This document shows positions 34,872 to 44,194 of a stretch of DNA of 64,000 nucleotides, piece by piece. The notes under the pieces are model-generated. The model did not search any database and had not been told where the DNA came from. It saw nothing but the letters and a program-made list of their open reading frames with translations. Source of the DNA: Vibrio bivalvicida (lineage in GTDB: Bacteria; Pseudomonadota; Gammaproteobacteria; Enterobacterales; Vibrionaceae). Where the stretch lies: assembly GCF_001399455.2 (NCBI RefSeq), contig NZ_LLEI02000019.1, forward strand, positions 1 to 64,000, given 5' to 3'. Both the position numbers and the translations under genes were made by a program. Each line of letters begins with the position of its first letter. The first letter of the stretch is position 1.

Positions 34872-36005
34872 ATGACTAAAAAAAGCGGAAAAGCACCTCA
34901 GTCTCAGACAGTGGTGGTTAAACTAGGTACTAGTGTTTTAACTGGAGGTACATTGGAATTGGATCGTGCTCATATGGTTGAGTTGGTTCGTCAATGTGCT
35001 GAGCTTAAAAAACAAGGCCACTCAGTGGTTATGGTTTCGTCTGGTGCAATTGCAGCAGGGCGTGAACATCTAGGATACCCCGCACTGCCCAACTCTATGG
35101 CGAGCAAGCAGTTATTGGCCGCAGTGGGCCAGAGCCAACTTATTCAAACTTGGGAATCACTGTTTGCAATTTATGGCCTGAAAATTGGTCAAATGTTGTT
35201 AACTCGCGCCGATCTTGAAGATCGCGAACGATTTTTGAATGCTCGCGATACCATTAATGCATTGGTCGACAATGATATTATCCCAGTAGTAAACGAAAAT
35301 GACGCCGTAGCGACCAGTGAAATTAAAGTTGGTGATAACGATAACTTATCGGCTTTGGTGGGTATCTTGTGCAGTGCGGACAAACTATTGCTGTTAACTG
35401 ACCAAAAAGGTCTATTTACTGCTGATCCGCGTAAAGACCCTAACGCTGAGTTAATCAAAGAAGTCAAAACCATTGACGATACGCTGCGTAAAATTGCGGG
35501 TGGTAGTGGCACCACGCTGGGGACAGGTGGCATGGCAACTAAACTGCAAGCTGCGGATATTGCTCGTCGTGCTGGTATTGAAGTAATTATCGCTGCTGGA
35601 AGTGCGCCAAACGTGGTATTTGATTCACTCGGTGAGCTGCCACACGGCACAAGATTCTTACCGTGTGCTGAAGCATTGGAAAACCGGAAACGTTGGATTC
35701 TCGCCGGCCCCGCGGCTTCAGGTGATATAGTGATCGATGATGGTGCCGTTAATGCAGTGATGGGTAAAGGTAGTAGCTTGTTAGCTAAAGGTTTAACTAA
35801 AGTCAGTGGTCAGTTTGCACGTGGTGATGTTGTTCGAGTCACCGACAATAAAGGCACCTTGATTGCACGCGGTATTGCAAGCTACTCAAGTCAAGATATG
35901 GCAAAAATCGTTGGCAAACACAGCAAAGATATTATTGGAATTTTAGGGTACGACTACGGTAATGAAGTGCTTCACCGTGATGATATGGTTGTTATCCAAG
36001 AGTAA
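34872..36005 (+). CDS. proB: Glutamate 5-kinase
   Basis: A 377-residue enzyme that phosphorylates glutamate in the first step of proline synthesis. An amino acid kinase domain (about 12-265; [46 protein letters not shown]) is followed by a PUA domain (about 285-370). Proline feedback control is typical of this form. Eleven bases separate it from proA, with which it makes one operon and a channelled enzyme pair. Confidence 0.97.
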   Translation: MTKKSGKAPQSQTVVVKLGTSVLTGGTLELDRAHMVELVRQCAELKKQGHSVVMVSSGAIAAGREHLGYPALPNSMASKQLLAAVGQSQLIQTWESLFAIYGLKIGQMLLTRADLEDRERFLNARDTINALVDNDIIPVVNENDAVATSEIKVGDNDNLSALVGILCSADKLLLLTDQKGLFTADPRKDPNAELIKEVKTIDDTLRKIAGGSGTTLGTGGMATKLQAADIARRAGIEVIIAAGSAPNVVFDSLGELPHGTRFLPCAEALENRKRWILAGPAASGDIVIDDGAVNAVMGKGSSLLAKGLTKVSGQFARGDVVRVTDNKGTLIARGIASYSSQDMAKIVGKHSKDIIGILGYDYGNEVLHRDDMVVIQE

Positions 36006-36016
36006 GGAAAGAAAAC

Positions 36017-37267
36017 GTGGAATTGATTTCAATGGGCAAAGCTGCCAAAGAGGCGGCTTTCCAACTAGCAACAGCATCTACAGCGCAAAAAAACCAAGCT
36101 TTGGCTATCATCGCTGACGAACTCGTAGCCAATGCCGAAAACATTTTAGCAGCCAATGCGAAAGATATTGCTAAAGGCCGTGAAGCGGGCCTGACGGAAG
36201 CACTGCTTGACCGTCTACTGTTGAATACTGAGCGCTTAACGGGTATTGCTAATGATGTCCGTAATGTTATTAGCCTAAATGATCCTGTTGGTAGCGAGCT
36301 AGATAGTAAAGTACTTGAAAATGGTATGTCATTGTCGCGTCGCCGTGTGCCACTAGGTGTGGTTGGCGTTATTTACGAAGCGCGTCCAAATGTGACGATC
36401 GATATTGCCGCACTGTGCTTAAAAACGGGTAACGCGAGTATCTTACGTGGTGGCAAAGAGACTTTCTTTTCAAATATGGAGCTGGTGAAGGTAATTCAAT
36501 CTGCATTGGCGAAAGCCGAGCTACCTGCGGCTGCGGTTCAGTACATTGAAAAGCCAGATCGAGAGCTAGTTTCTCAGTTACTTAGGCTTGATGACTATGT
36601 GGATATGATCATTCCGCGTGGAGGTGCTGGCTTGCACAAAATGTGTAAGGAAAACAGTACTATTCCTGTGATTATTGGTGGCTTTGGCATCAGTCATATT
36701 TTTGTCGATCAAAGTGCTGATTTAGCCAAGTCTTTAGAGGTGGTAGAGAACGCGAAAGTACAGCGACCTTCCGCATGTAATGCACTCGATACACTGCTGG
36801 TACATGAAAAGGTAGCGGCAGAGTTTTTACCTATGTTAGCTGCACGCTTAAATGACAAGGTGGCATTGGTCGCAGAGCCTAAAGCTAAGGCGCTACTAAG
36901 CGATGCCAAAGAGTTACGTGATGCTGCTGAAGGTGACTTTGACACCGAGTGGCTTAGCTTTACCCTCGGCGTAAAAGTGGTGGTAGGTATTGAAGAAGCA
37001 ATTGACCATATGCGCGTACACAATGCGAGCCATTCTGATGCGATCATGACTAACAGCCTTGAAAATTCAGAGCTGTTTATTAACTCAGTTGGTTCGGCTG
37101 CGGTATACGTTAATGCATCGACACGTTTTACTGATGGTGCTCAGTTTGGTCTTGGGGCTGAAGTTGCGGTTTCTACGCAGAAATTACATGCTCGCGGTCC
37201 TATGGGACTAGAAGAGTTAACCAGCTACAAGTGGGTGGGTAAAGCAAACTACTTGCCGCGCAGTTAA
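36017..37267 (+). CDS. proA: Glutamate-5-semialdehyde dehydrogenase
   Basis: A 416-residue aldehyde-dehydrogenase-fold enzyme that reduces glutamyl phosphate to glutamate semialdehyde with [24 protein letters not shown] and the catalytic cysteine segment [15 protein letters not shown] are present, with [25 protein letters not shown] near the end. The start codon is GTG, preceded by AAGGAAAG. It is the second gene of proBA and is followed by a terminator. Confidence 0.97.
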   Translation: MELISMGKAAKEAAFQLATASTAQKNQALAIIADELVANAENILAANAKDIAKGREAGLTEALLDRLLLNTERLTGIANDVRNVISLNDPVGSELDSKVLENGMSLSRRRVPLGVVGVIYEARPNVTIDIAALCLKTGNASILRGGKETFFSNMELVKVIQSALAKAELPAAAVQYIEKPDRELVSQLLRLDDYVDMIIPRGGAGLHKMCKENSTIPVIIGGFGISHIFVDQSADLAKSLEVVENAKVQRPSACNALDTLLVHEKVAAEFLPMLAARLNDKVALVAEPKAKALLSDAKELRDAAEGDFDTEWLSFTLGVKVVVGIEEAIDHMRVHNASHSDAIMTNSLENSELFINSVGSAAVYVNASTRFTDGAQFGLGAEVAVSTQKLHARGPMGLEELTSYKWVGKANYLPRS

Positions 37268-37291
37268 CAAAAACTGCAAGTGATTGTTTGA

Positions 37292-37315
37292 AAAAGGGGC
37301 TATCTAGCCCCTTTT
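37292..37315 (+). terminator. Terminator after proBA
   Basis: AAAAGGGGCTA pairs with TAGCCCCTTTT with a two-base loop as drawn. Confidence 0.88.
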
Positions 37316-37371
37316 ACTTTTGCTAGCTTTGTTTAATCCGGTAAACTGTCTGTCACTTATATGGAGGTGAT

Positions 37372-37821
37372 ATGCATTGTCCTTTTTGTACAGAGAATGA
37401 CACGAAAGTGATCGATTCTCGTTTAGTAGCTGACGGCCACCAAGTTCGTCGCCGTCGCCAGTGCTTGGCATGTAGCGAACGTTTTACAACCTTTGAAACA
37501 GCAGAGTTGGTGATGCCAAGGGTGATCAAGTCGAATGGCAACCGTGAACCATTTGATGAAGATAAAATGGTCGGTGGCTTACAGCGTGCCCTAGAAAAGC
37601 GCCCAGTGAGCGCAGACGCGGTAGACGTTGCTATTAGCCTAATTAAGTCTCAGCTTCGAGCGACAGGTGAGCGAGAAGTGCCAAGCGAGATGATTGGTAA
37701 TTTAGTGATGGATCAGCTCAAAGAGCTCGATAAGGTCGCTTATATTCGCTTTGCTTCCGTCTATCGTAGTTTTGAAGATATTCGTGAATTTGGCGAAGAG
37801 ATCGCTCGGTTAGAGGATTAA
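37372..37821 (+). CDS. nrdR: Transcriptional repressor NrdR
   Basis: A 149-residue regulator of ribonucleotide reductase genes. The N-terminal zinc ribbon has Cys3, Cys6, Cys31 and Cys34 (MHCPFC... [11 protein letters not shown]), and an ATP-cone (about 49-139, [16 protein letters not shown]) senses ATP/dATP. It is the first gene of nrdR-ribD-ribE-ribBX, a common gammaproteobacterial order, with ribD starting 12 bases after it. A GGAGGT Shine-Dalgarno precedes the ATG. Confidence 0.97.
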   Translation: MHCPFCTENDTKVIDSRLVADGHQVRRRRQCLACSERFTTFETAELVMPRVIKSNGNREPFDEDKMVGGLQRALEKRPVSADAVDVAISLIKSQLRATGEREVPSEMIGNLVMDQLKELDKVAYIRFASVYRSFEDIREFGEEIARLED

Positions 37822-37833
37822 AAACGAATCTCA

Positions 37834-38940
37834 ATGGCAACATTTACCCCCCAAGATTTCAAAATGATGTCGCGAGCGATACAACTTGCGAAAGGCGGCA
37901 TCTATACCACTCCACCGAACCCCAATGTGGGCTGCGTGATCGTAAAAAATGGTCAGGTTGTCGGAGAGGGCTTTCATTACCGTGCCGGTGAGGCCCATGC
38001 GGAAGTTCACGCGATGCACATGGCTGGTGAGAAAACTATCGGTGCGACTGCTTATGTGACTTTAGAGCCTTGTTCTCACTATGGGCGCACGCCTCCATGC
38101 GCTGAAGGTTTGATTAAAGCCAAAGTGGCAAAAGTGATTTGTGCAATGCAAGACCCAAACCCTAAGGTGGCTGGGCGCGGTATTCAGATGTTGCGTGACG
38201 CGGGTATCGACGTCGAGGTTGGTTTACTAGAGCAAGATGCCTCGGAGCTTAACCCCGCTTTTATTAAAAAAATGAAAACAGGAATGCCTTTTGTACAGCT
38301 AAAAATGGCGGCGAGTCTTGATGGGCAAACGGCATTGAGTAATGGTCAAAGCCAGTGGATAACCTCTTCGCAAGCACGACATGATGTACAAATGTTCCGC
38401 GCTAAAAGTTGTGCAATTCTATCTACCAGTAAGACCGTGATTGAAGACAATGCATCCCTCAATGTTCGCTGGGACGATTTGCCAAACAAGGTTCGAGCTC
38501 AATACGATAAGACTAATATACGCCAGCCTGCTCGAGTGATTCTCGATAGACAGCAACAGCTTAATCCCGCTTTGAAGTTATTTTCTACCCCTGGTGAGCG
38601 TATTATTGTCGCTCCAAGTGGAGACATTACCCCTAAGCTTAACGCTGATCAGCAAATCGACCTTGAAGCGACATTCAAAACACTCTCTGAGCAGCACAAT
38701 ATCAATCATTTATGGGTTGAAGCCGGTTCAACACTGGCAAGTAGTCTAATCAAGGACAATCTCGTTGATGAGCTAATTGTCTATCTCGCACCTAAAATTA
38801 TGGGTAGCGATGGGCGTGGTCTTTTTGGCGCGCTAGGCTTGGCGTCGATGGAACAAGCCATCGATCTAGACATTCAAGATGTACGGCAGGTGGGGAGAGA
38901 TATCCGCATTGTTGCCAAGTTAAACAGAAAAGAATCGTAA
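37834..38940 (+). CDS. ribD: Bifunctional riboflavin deaminase/reductase RibD
   Basis: A 368-residue enzyme for steps two and three of riboflavin synthesis. The N-terminal deaminase (about 1-145) has zinc ligands in HAEVHAM and PCSHYGRTPPC; the C-terminal reductase (about 150-365) binds NADPH and begins PFVQLKMAASLDG. It is followed two bases later by ribE, so the products are probably made in a fixed ratio. Confidence 0.96.
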   Translation: MATFTPQDFKMMSRAIQLAKGGIYTTPPNPNVGCVIVKNGQVVGEGFHYRAGEAHAEVHAMHMAGEKTIGATAYVTLEPCSHYGRTPPCAEGLIKAKVAKVICAMQDPNPKVAGRGIQMLRDAGIDVEVGLLEQDASELNPAFIKKMKTGMPFVQLKMAASLDGQTALSNGQSQWITSSQARHDVQMFRAKSCAILSTSKTVIEDNASLNVRWDDLPNKVRAQYDKTNIRQPARVILDRQQQLNPALKLFSTPGERIIVAPSGDITPKLNADQQIDLEATFKTLSEQHNINHLWVEAGSTLASSLIKDNLVDELIVYLAPKIMGSDGRGLFGALGLASMEQAIDLDIQDVRQVGRDIRIVAKLNRKES

Positions 38941-38942
38941 TC

Positions 38943-39596
38943 ATGTTTACAGGTATTGTAGAAGCAGTTGGTACCCTAACTGCGATAACGCCAAAAGGCG
39001 AAGATATCAGCGTTACCGTTGAAGTCGGTAAGCTGAATATGTCAGATGTAAAACTCGGTGACAGTATCGCCACTAACGGTGTGTGCTTAACTGTAGTTGA
39101 CTACAGCGACACAAGTTATACCGCGGACTTGTCACTCGAAACGTTGCAAAAAACAGGTTTTACAGATTATCAAGCTGGTGACAAAGTTAACCTTGAGAAA
39201 GCCATGCTACCCACCACTCGATTTGGTGGGCACATCGTTTCTGGTCATGTCGATGGCGTTGGAGAGGTTGTTGAACGAAATCAGGTTGGACGCGCGATAG
39301 AGTTTTGGATCGCGATGCCGGCTGAGATTGCTAAATATGTTGCTGAGAAAGGCTCAATCACAGTTGATGGTATTAGCTTGACTGTAAACGATTTACGTAA
39401 AAATGCTTTCAAGCTGACTATTGTTCCTCATACTGGTGAAGAGACAACTATCGCTGATTTTCATATTGGGCGGAAAGTGAATTTAGAAGTTGATGTACTT
39501 GCTCGTTACATGGAGCGACTGCTAACCAGCCAACAAGAACAGCAGCCAGAGTCCCGAATTACCCTAGACTTTTTACAGCAGAACGGTTTTGCATAG
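38943..39596 (+). CDS. ribE: Riboflavin synthase alpha chain
   Basis: A 217-residue enzyme that dismutates two 6,7-dimethyl-8-ribityllumazines to riboflavin. It has two homologous lumazine-binding barrels, each with the pattern MFTGIVE / GHIVSGHVDGVG and SITVDGISLTVN. Length fits the E. coli protein (213), there called ribC (ribE elsewhere). It sits between ribD and ribBX in one operon. Confidence 0.95.
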   Translation: MFTGIVEAVGTLTAITPKGEDISVTVEVGKLNMSDVKLGDSIATNGVCLTVVDYSDTSYTADLSLETLQKTGFTDYQAGDKVNLEKAMLPTTRFGGHIVSGHVDGVGEVVERNQVGRAIEFWIAMPAEIAKYVAEKGSITVDGISLTVNDLRKNAFKLTIVPHTGEETTIADFHIGRKVNLEVDVLARYMERLLTSQQEQQPESRITLDFLQQNGFA

Positions 39597-39655
39597 AATA
39601 GTTGCTGACGACGATAAAACATATCTGCTTAAGCTATAACAATAGGAATACCAAG

Positions 39656-40765
39656 ATGCCAATTAGTACGCCACAAGAAATTATCGAAGATATCCGCTTA
39701 GGGAAAATGGTCATTTTGATGGATGATGAAGATCGTGAAAATGAAGGCGATCTCATTATGGCTGCCGAGCAAGTGACTCCTGAGGCGATCAACTTTATGG
39801 CGACACATGGTCGTGGTTTGATCTGTTTAACCATGACTAAAGAGCGTTGTGAGCGTCTTGGTTTGCCACCTATGGTACAAGACAATAATGCGCAATATAC
39901 AACCAACTTTACGGTATCTATTGAAGCGGCGGAAGGTGTAACAACGGGGATTTCGGCTGCCGATCGCTCGCGAACGGTTCAAGCAGCGGTTGCTAAAGAA
40001 GCAAAAGCGGCTGATTTGGTTCAGCCAGGGCATATATTCCCATTGGCCGCTCAAGAAGGTGGTGTTTTGACTCGTGCGGGTCACACTGAAGCTGGCTGTG
40101 ATTTAGCAAGACTCGCTGGCTTAGAACCTTCTGGTGTGATTGTTGAAATTCTCAATGACGATGGCACGATGGCGCGTCGTCCAGATCTAGAAATATTTGC
40201 AGAAAAGCACAGCATCAAACTTGGTACTATTGCTGATCTCATCGAGTATCGAAATAACACCGAGACGACGATCGAACGTGTAGCTGAATGTAAACTGCCC
40301 ACAGAATTTGGTGAGTTCGAGTTAGTGACCTACCGAGATACCATAGACAATCAAGTCCACTATGCATTGTGTAAAGGCGAGCTAACTGATCAGGCGCCAT
40401 TGGTCAGAGTGCATTTACAAGACACTTTTACCGACCTTTTGCACAGTGACCGCAATGTCGAACGCAGTTGGACACTTGACAATGCCATGGCGCGTATTGG
40501 TAAAGAGGGAGGGGTGCTGGTTATTCTTGGTAATGAAGAGTCAACCGATCTCCTGATCCACCGAGTGAAGATGTTTGAAGCGCAAGATAAAGGCGAAGCT
40601 CCAACTTTGGCGAAGAAACAAGGGACTTCACGCCGCGTTGGTGTTGGCTCACAAATCTTGCAAGACCTTGGAGTGCACGATATGCGCTTGCTCTCTTCAA
40701 CCAATAAAAAATACCACGCATTGGGTGGTTTTGGTTTGAACGTTGTTGAGTACGTTTGCGAATAA
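39656..40765 (+). CDS. ribB: RibBX: DHBP synthase with a degenerate GTP cyclohydrolase II domain
   Basis: A 369-residue fusion. Residues ~1-205 are 3,4-dihydroxy-2-butanone-4-phosphate synthase with the acidic loop [16 protein letters not shown] and [16 protein letters not shown] intact. Residues ~210-369 have the GTP cyclohydrolase II fold, but the zinc-binding cysteine cluster is absent: the aligned stretch reads [20 protein letters not shown]. That half should be unable to open GTP, so a separate ribA is expected elsewhere; such proteins have been called RibBX in Shewanella. The ATG at 39656 follows ATAGGA and matches the normal N-terminus; an earlier start at 39602 is unlikely. Confidence 0.92.
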   Translation: MPISTPQEIIEDIRLGKMVILMDDEDRENEGDLIMAAEQVTPEAINFMATHGRGLICLTMTKERCERLGLPPMVQDNNAQYTTNFTVSIEAAEGVTTGISAADRSRTVQAAVAKEAKAADLVQPGHIFPLAAQEGGVLTRAGHTEAGCDLARLAGLEPSGVIVEILNDDGTMARRPDLEIFAEKHSIKLGTIADLIEYRNNTETTIERVAECKLPTEFGEFELVTYRDTIDNQVHYALCKGELTDQAPLVRVHLQDTFTDLLHSDRNVERSWTLDNAMARIGKEGGVLVILGNEESTDLLIHRVKMFEAQDKGEAPTLAKKQGTSRRVGVGSQILQDLGVHDMRLLSSTNKKYHALGGFGLNVVEYVCE

Positions 40766-40901
40766 CGACTTATTGTAGGGAGCTTCACTGAATCAAAACT
40801 TTAGCTGAAGCTTTCGTTCTGTTGCTTCGTTGCCTAGCAAGGAAGCGGAATTTCTTCTCTCGCTTGGAAACTTTCTACAAACCCATTTGTGCTAATTTCT
40901 A

Positions 40902-40932
40902 TTAGATATTGCTCACAGATTTGTGCTAGAAT
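40902..40932 (+). promoter_or_regulatory. Possible internal promoter for ribH-nusB
   Basis: An extended -10 (TGC-TAGAAT, 40924-40932) with a weak TTAGAT 19 bp upstream. The 10-mer ATTTGTGCTA is directly repeated at 40885-40894 and 40919-40928. Confidence 0.4.
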
Positions 40933-40973
40933 CCGGCGATTCTCACTTGATGAACATAGTTAAAGGAAGGCTT

Positions 40974-41444
40974 ATGAAAGTGATCGAGGGTGGCTTCCCA
41001 GCGCCAAACGCAAAAATTGCTATCGTTATTTCTCGTTTCAACAGTTTTATTAACGAAAGTCTATTGTCTGGTGCAATCGATACTTTAAAACGTCATGGCC
41101 AAGTTAGCGAAGATAACATCACAGTAGTTCGCTGCCCAGGTGCAGTAGAACTTCCACTTGTTGCTCAACGCGTAGCTAAAACAGGAAAATTTGATGCAAT
41201 TGTATCTCTTGGTACTGTTATTCGTGGCGGTACTCCGCATTTCGACTATGTTTGTAGTGAATGTAACAAAGGTCTTGCGCAAGTTTCTCTGGAATACAGC
41301 CTTCCAGTTGCATTCGGCGTACTCACCGTTGATACAATTGACCAAGCAATTGAGCGCGCAGGAACCAAGGCTGGTAATAAAGGTGCAGAGGCTGCACTAA
41401 GCGCACTTGAGATGATAAACGTTCTTTCAGAAATCGATTCCTAA
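40974..41444 (+). CDS. ribH: 6,7-dimethyl-8-ribityllumazine synthase
   Basis: A 156-residue subunit that condenses the RibB product with the pyrimidine to make lumazine; usually a large oligomeric shell. Landmarks are [28 protein letters not shown] and [14 protein letters not shown]. The ATG at 40974 after AAAGGAAGG gives the normal [14 protein letters not shown] start. It lies 208 bp after ribBX and probably has its own promoter. The stop overlaps the nusB ATG by one base (TAATG). Confidence 0.96.
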   Translation: MKVIEGGFPAPNAKIAIVISRFNSFINESLLSGAIDTLKRHGQVSEDNITVVRCPGAVELPLVAQRVAKTGKFDAIVSLGTVIRGGTPHFDYVCSECNKGLAQVSLEYSLPVAFGVLTVDTIDQAIERAGTKAGNKGAEAALSALEMINVLSEIDS

Positions 41445-41911
41445 TGGGGGCCAGTGTGAAACCAGCCGCACGTCGTAATGCACGTCGATTCGCTCTACAA
41501 GCGATCTACTCTTGGCAAATTACTAAAGAAAATGTTGCTACAATTGAGGAGCAATTTTTGTCTGGTGGTAAGTATGATGAAGAAGAACATCATGCTGCAG
41601 AACCAGCACTTTCTACTCCTGACACAGACGTTGCATACTTCCGTGACCTACTAACAGGTGTTGTGCTAAGTCACACCGAGCTAGATTGTAAGATTCGCCC
41701 ATACACAGCACGTCCAATGCAAGATTTGGACATGATGGAGCTAGCATTGCTTCGTCTTGCGATGTATGAAATGACTCGTCGTGAAGATGTCCCTTACAAA
41801 GTGGTTATCAACGAAGCGATTGAACTTGCAAAAGTATTTGCAGCAGAAGAAAGCCACAAATTCGTCAATGGTGTGCTAGATAAAGCGGCACCGCACGTAC
41901 GTAAGAAATAA
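41444..41911 (+). CDS. nusB: Transcription antitermination factor NusB
   Basis: A 155-residue all-helical protein that binds boxA RNA with NusE (S10) in rRNA antitermination complexes. The N-terminal arginine-rich segment [20 protein letters not shown] and the C-terminal [27 protein letters not shown] are characteristic. The start overlaps the ribH stop, so the two are coupled. A terminator follows at once. Confidence 0.96.
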   Translation: MGASVKPAARRNARRFALQAIYSWQITKENVATIEEQFLSGGKYDEEEHHAAEPALSTPDTDVAYFRDLLTGVVLSHTELDCKIRPYTARPMQDLDMMELALLRLAMYEMTRREDVPYKVVINEAIELAKVFAAEESHKFVNGVLDKAAPHVRKK

Positions 41912-41926
41912 TCGATTCAGATTATG

Positions 41927-41954
41927 AAAAGGTCAGCAATTGCTGGCCTTTTTT
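41927..41954 (+). terminator. Terminator after nusB
   Basis: AAAAGGTCAGCAA pairs with TTGCTGGCCTTTT (one wobble), with T6. Confidence 0.9.
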
Positions 41955-41985
41955 ATAGCCTAAGCCAATTCAGAAAAATAAAGAT

Positions 41986-42951
41986 ATGTCAGGTGAGTTT
42001 AATTTAATCGACAAGTACTTTGTTGGGCGCCAAAGTCAGCGCAAAGATGTAATACTGGCCGCTGGTGATGACTGCGCACTAGTGAAAGTCCCTCATAATC
42101 TCTCTGTTGCCATTAGTACGGATACTTTAGTTGCTGGCACGCACTTCCTTTCCAGTGCCAATCCCGCTTGGGTGGCACATAAAGCGTTAGCCTCTAATAT
42201 TAGTGATTTAGCGGCAATGGGAGCAACACCGGCTTGGGTTTCTTTCGCCCTAACCATGCCAAAGCCTGATGAAGCGTGGTTAGCGCCATTTTGTGATGCG
42301 TTTTTTGCACTGGCAGATTACTACGGTATTCAGTTGATAGGTGGCGATACGACGAAAGGTCCGCTGAGCTTAACGTTAACCGTACAAGGTTTAGTGGATG
42401 CCGATAAAGCACTGCGACGCGATGGGGCACGAGTTGGTGACTGGGTTTATGTAACAGGATATTTAGGCGATAGCCAAGCAGGGCTTGATGTCATTCTTGA
42501 CCCAAGCTTAGGTAACAAACCGAGTGCGGAGGAGCTAGAAAAGCGTCACTATTTATCGAATCCAAGGGTTTTAGTCGGTCAAGCATTACTTGATTTAGCG
42601 AGTGCTGCAATTGATATCTCCGATGGTGTTATCTCTGATATCAAACATATTTTGCAACGTTCTCACGTTGGTGTAAGTCTTGACGTTTCTACTTTACCTG
42701 TCTCTAATGAACTGGTTCAGTTCTTAGGCTCTGTGCCTCATGCTCAACAGTATGCGTTGTCGAGTGGTGAAGAGTACGAGTTATGTTTCACTGTGCCAGA
42801 ACGAAACAAAGGCTCTATCGAGAGTGCTCTGGCTCATTGTGGCACTAAGATTACCTGTATAGGACAGATTCGCCCTAAGGGGACGTTCGAACTTCACAAC
42901 CATGGCCAACCGATTGATTGGGATCTGAGTGGCTACGATCACTTTAAGTAA
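41986..42951 (+). CDS. thiL: Thiamine-monophosphate kinase
   Basis: A 321-residue enzyme making thiamine pyrophosphate from the monophosphate with ATP. Conserved parts are AAGDDCALV, STDTLVAGTHFL, KALASNISDLAAMGATP, LIGGDTTKGPLSLTL and IDISDGVISDIKHI. It lies 74 bp after the nusB terminator and 12 bases before pgpA, as in E. coli nusB-thiL-pgpA. Confidence 0.96.
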   Translation: MSGEFNLIDKYFVGRQSQRKDVILAAGDDCALVKVPHNLSVAISTDTLVAGTHFLSSANPAWVAHKALASNISDLAAMGATPAWVSFALTMPKPDEAWLAPFCDAFFALADYYGIQLIGGDTTKGPLSLTLTVQGLVDADKALRRDGARVGDWVYVTGYLGDSQAGLDVILDPSLGNKPSAEELEKRHYLSNPRVLVGQALLDLASAAIDISDGVISDIKHILQRSHVGVSLDVSTLPVSNELVQFLGSVPHAQQYALSSGEEYELCFTVPERNKGSIESALAHCGTKITCIGQIRPKGTFELHNHGQPIDWDLSGYDHFK

Positions 42952-42963
42952 ACAGTACTGACT

Positions 42964-43470
42964 ATGACTAACCCTTTATCACTTATCTCTTTAAAAAATC
43001 CTTGGCATTTATTGGCGACGGGGTTCGGCAGCGGATTATCCCCCGTCGTACCGGGCACCATGGGTACGGTAGCGGCTATCCCTTTCTATTTGCTGCTGGT
43101 GCAACTGCCATTGCCACTTTACATTGTTGCAGTGGCTGTTTCTTGTATCGTTGGTATTAAGATCTGCCAAGTCACCTCAGATGATATGGGCGTGCACGAC
43201 CACGGCTCAATTGTCTGGGATGAATTCGCAGGTTTTTGGATTACCATGTTGGTGGTGCCTATATTTAACTTGTCGGCAACGGACTGGAAGTGGCTAGTCA
43301 CGGGCTTTGTTCTGTTTCGTTTCTTCGACATGGTTAAACCTTGGCCAATTGGCTGGCTAGATAAGCGGGTTCATGGCGGCTTGGGTATCATGCTCGATGA
43401 TATCGTTGCTGGCGTTATGGCGGGTGTGGCTCTCTATCTAGTCGGCAAATACGCAGGCTGGCTGGTTTAA
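42964..43470 (+). CDS. pgpA: Phosphatidylglycerophosphatase A
   Basis: A 168-residue inner-membrane enzyme that dephosphorylates phosphatidylglycerol phosphate. The catalytic region GSGLSPVVPGTMGT, the acidic motif IVWDEFAGFWI and RFFDMVKPWPIGWLDKRVHGGLGIMLDDI are clear, with three or four hydrophobic segments. It ends the thiL-pgpA unit; no ordinary terminator follows, only a REP-like repeat and a long palindrome. Confidence 0.95.
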   Translation: MTNPLSLISLKNPWHLLATGFGSGLSPVVPGTMGTVAAIPFYLLLVQLPLPLYIVAVAVSCIVGIKICQVTSDDMGVHDHGSIVWDEFAGFWITMLVVPIFNLSATDWKWLVTGFVLFRFFDMVKPWPIGWLDKRVHGGLGIMLDDIVAGVMAGVALYLVGKYAGWLV

Positions 43471-43498
43471 GGCCGATCTGGAAACGGCGTAAAGGCCT

Positions 43499-43602
43499 CG
43501 TCATTCCATAGACTGACGCAGGAAGGAGTAGGGAATCTCGTAAGATGTTCTACTCGTTTCAGAGCTCCCCAACTCGTTCGTTCCTCACTCTTGAGGATGA
43601 CG
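43499..43602. repeat. REP-like intergenic element (CGTCATTCC ... GAGGATGACG)
   Basis: About 104 bp bounded by inverted CGTCAT/ATGACG ends, with the interior GCAGGAAGGAGTAGGGAATCTC that recurs in Vibrio intergenic repeats (recalled, not searched). No coding potential. Confidence 0.65.
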
Positions 43603-43610
43603 ACAATACA

Positions 43611-43640
43611 AGAAGGGTTAGCACTAGTGCTAACCCTTCT
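43611..43640. terminator. 30-bp perfect palindrome between pgpA and yaeH
   Basis: AGAAGGGTTAGCACT is followed immediately by its exact complement. It can form a 13-bp stem on either strand. No T run follows on either side; instead CTCGCTTCTCG, the same heptamer as at the window start, comes next. It may end both convergent transcripts or block read-through. Confidence 0.75.
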
Positions 43641-43670
43641 CGCTTCTCGAACCCCGAATCGCGGCGTTCG

Positions 43671-44054
43671 TTATTTAAGCTTATCTAAATCCGACTCAAT
43701 CTCAGCAATTTTACTTGAGACGACTTTCTCAAGATGGCGTAGATCCGACAAAATCTTCTCTTTAATGTCGATCTCTGCAGTCTTCACTGGTTTAGTTATC
43801 TTATTAAGTTCGTCGATGACTAAAGTCAGGTTGCGGTTTATTTCAGTGACTTCTTTATAGCTGTGACTGCCGCTATCGACAAGCACATTTTTTACCTGTC
43901 GCGGGTATTTGAACTTGACGCTTTTCGCAAACAACTCACCTTTTTGCTTACGAAAATAGATCTTTAACACATCCTTGTGCGCTTCTTGGCGAAGGGAATA
44001 GCGCTCAATTTGTTTAGGATCGTGTATACCTAAACCTGTGAGGTGTGGATACAT
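43671..44054 (-). CDS. yaeH: UPF0325/YaeH family protein (DUF3461)
   Basis: A 127-residue protein of unknown function, close in length and sequence to E. coli YaeH (128): [34 protein letters not shown] and [27 protein letters not shown]. It is highly charged and mostly helical with a C-terminal coiled-coil look; no signal or membrane segment. In E. coli the gene is also near glnD, as here. It is monocistronic. Confidence 0.92.
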   Translation of the reverse strand: MYPHLTGLGIHDPKQIERYSLRQEAHKDVLKIYFRKQKGELFAKSVKFKYPRQVKNVLVDSGSHSYKEVTEINRNLTLVIDELNKITKPVKTAEIDIKEKILSDLRHLEKVVSSKIAEIESDLDKLK

Positions 44055-44194
44055 AGGCTACCTCTATTGTGTTGCAGTAATTATCCCCACCCCAAAATGA
44101 GCAGGGAATGAACAATTCACTATTAATGTAGCAGCCTATGATCGTGGTAGACAGTGCTTTTTTTTTCAAGTTAGTAACTTGTGGTCGAGATCTC

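Noticed and set aside
40766..40973. FMN riboswitch upstream of ribH
   Set aside because: The RFN element core (AGGGGCAGGG-like and related boxes) is not present in this gap nor upstream of nrdR-ribD.
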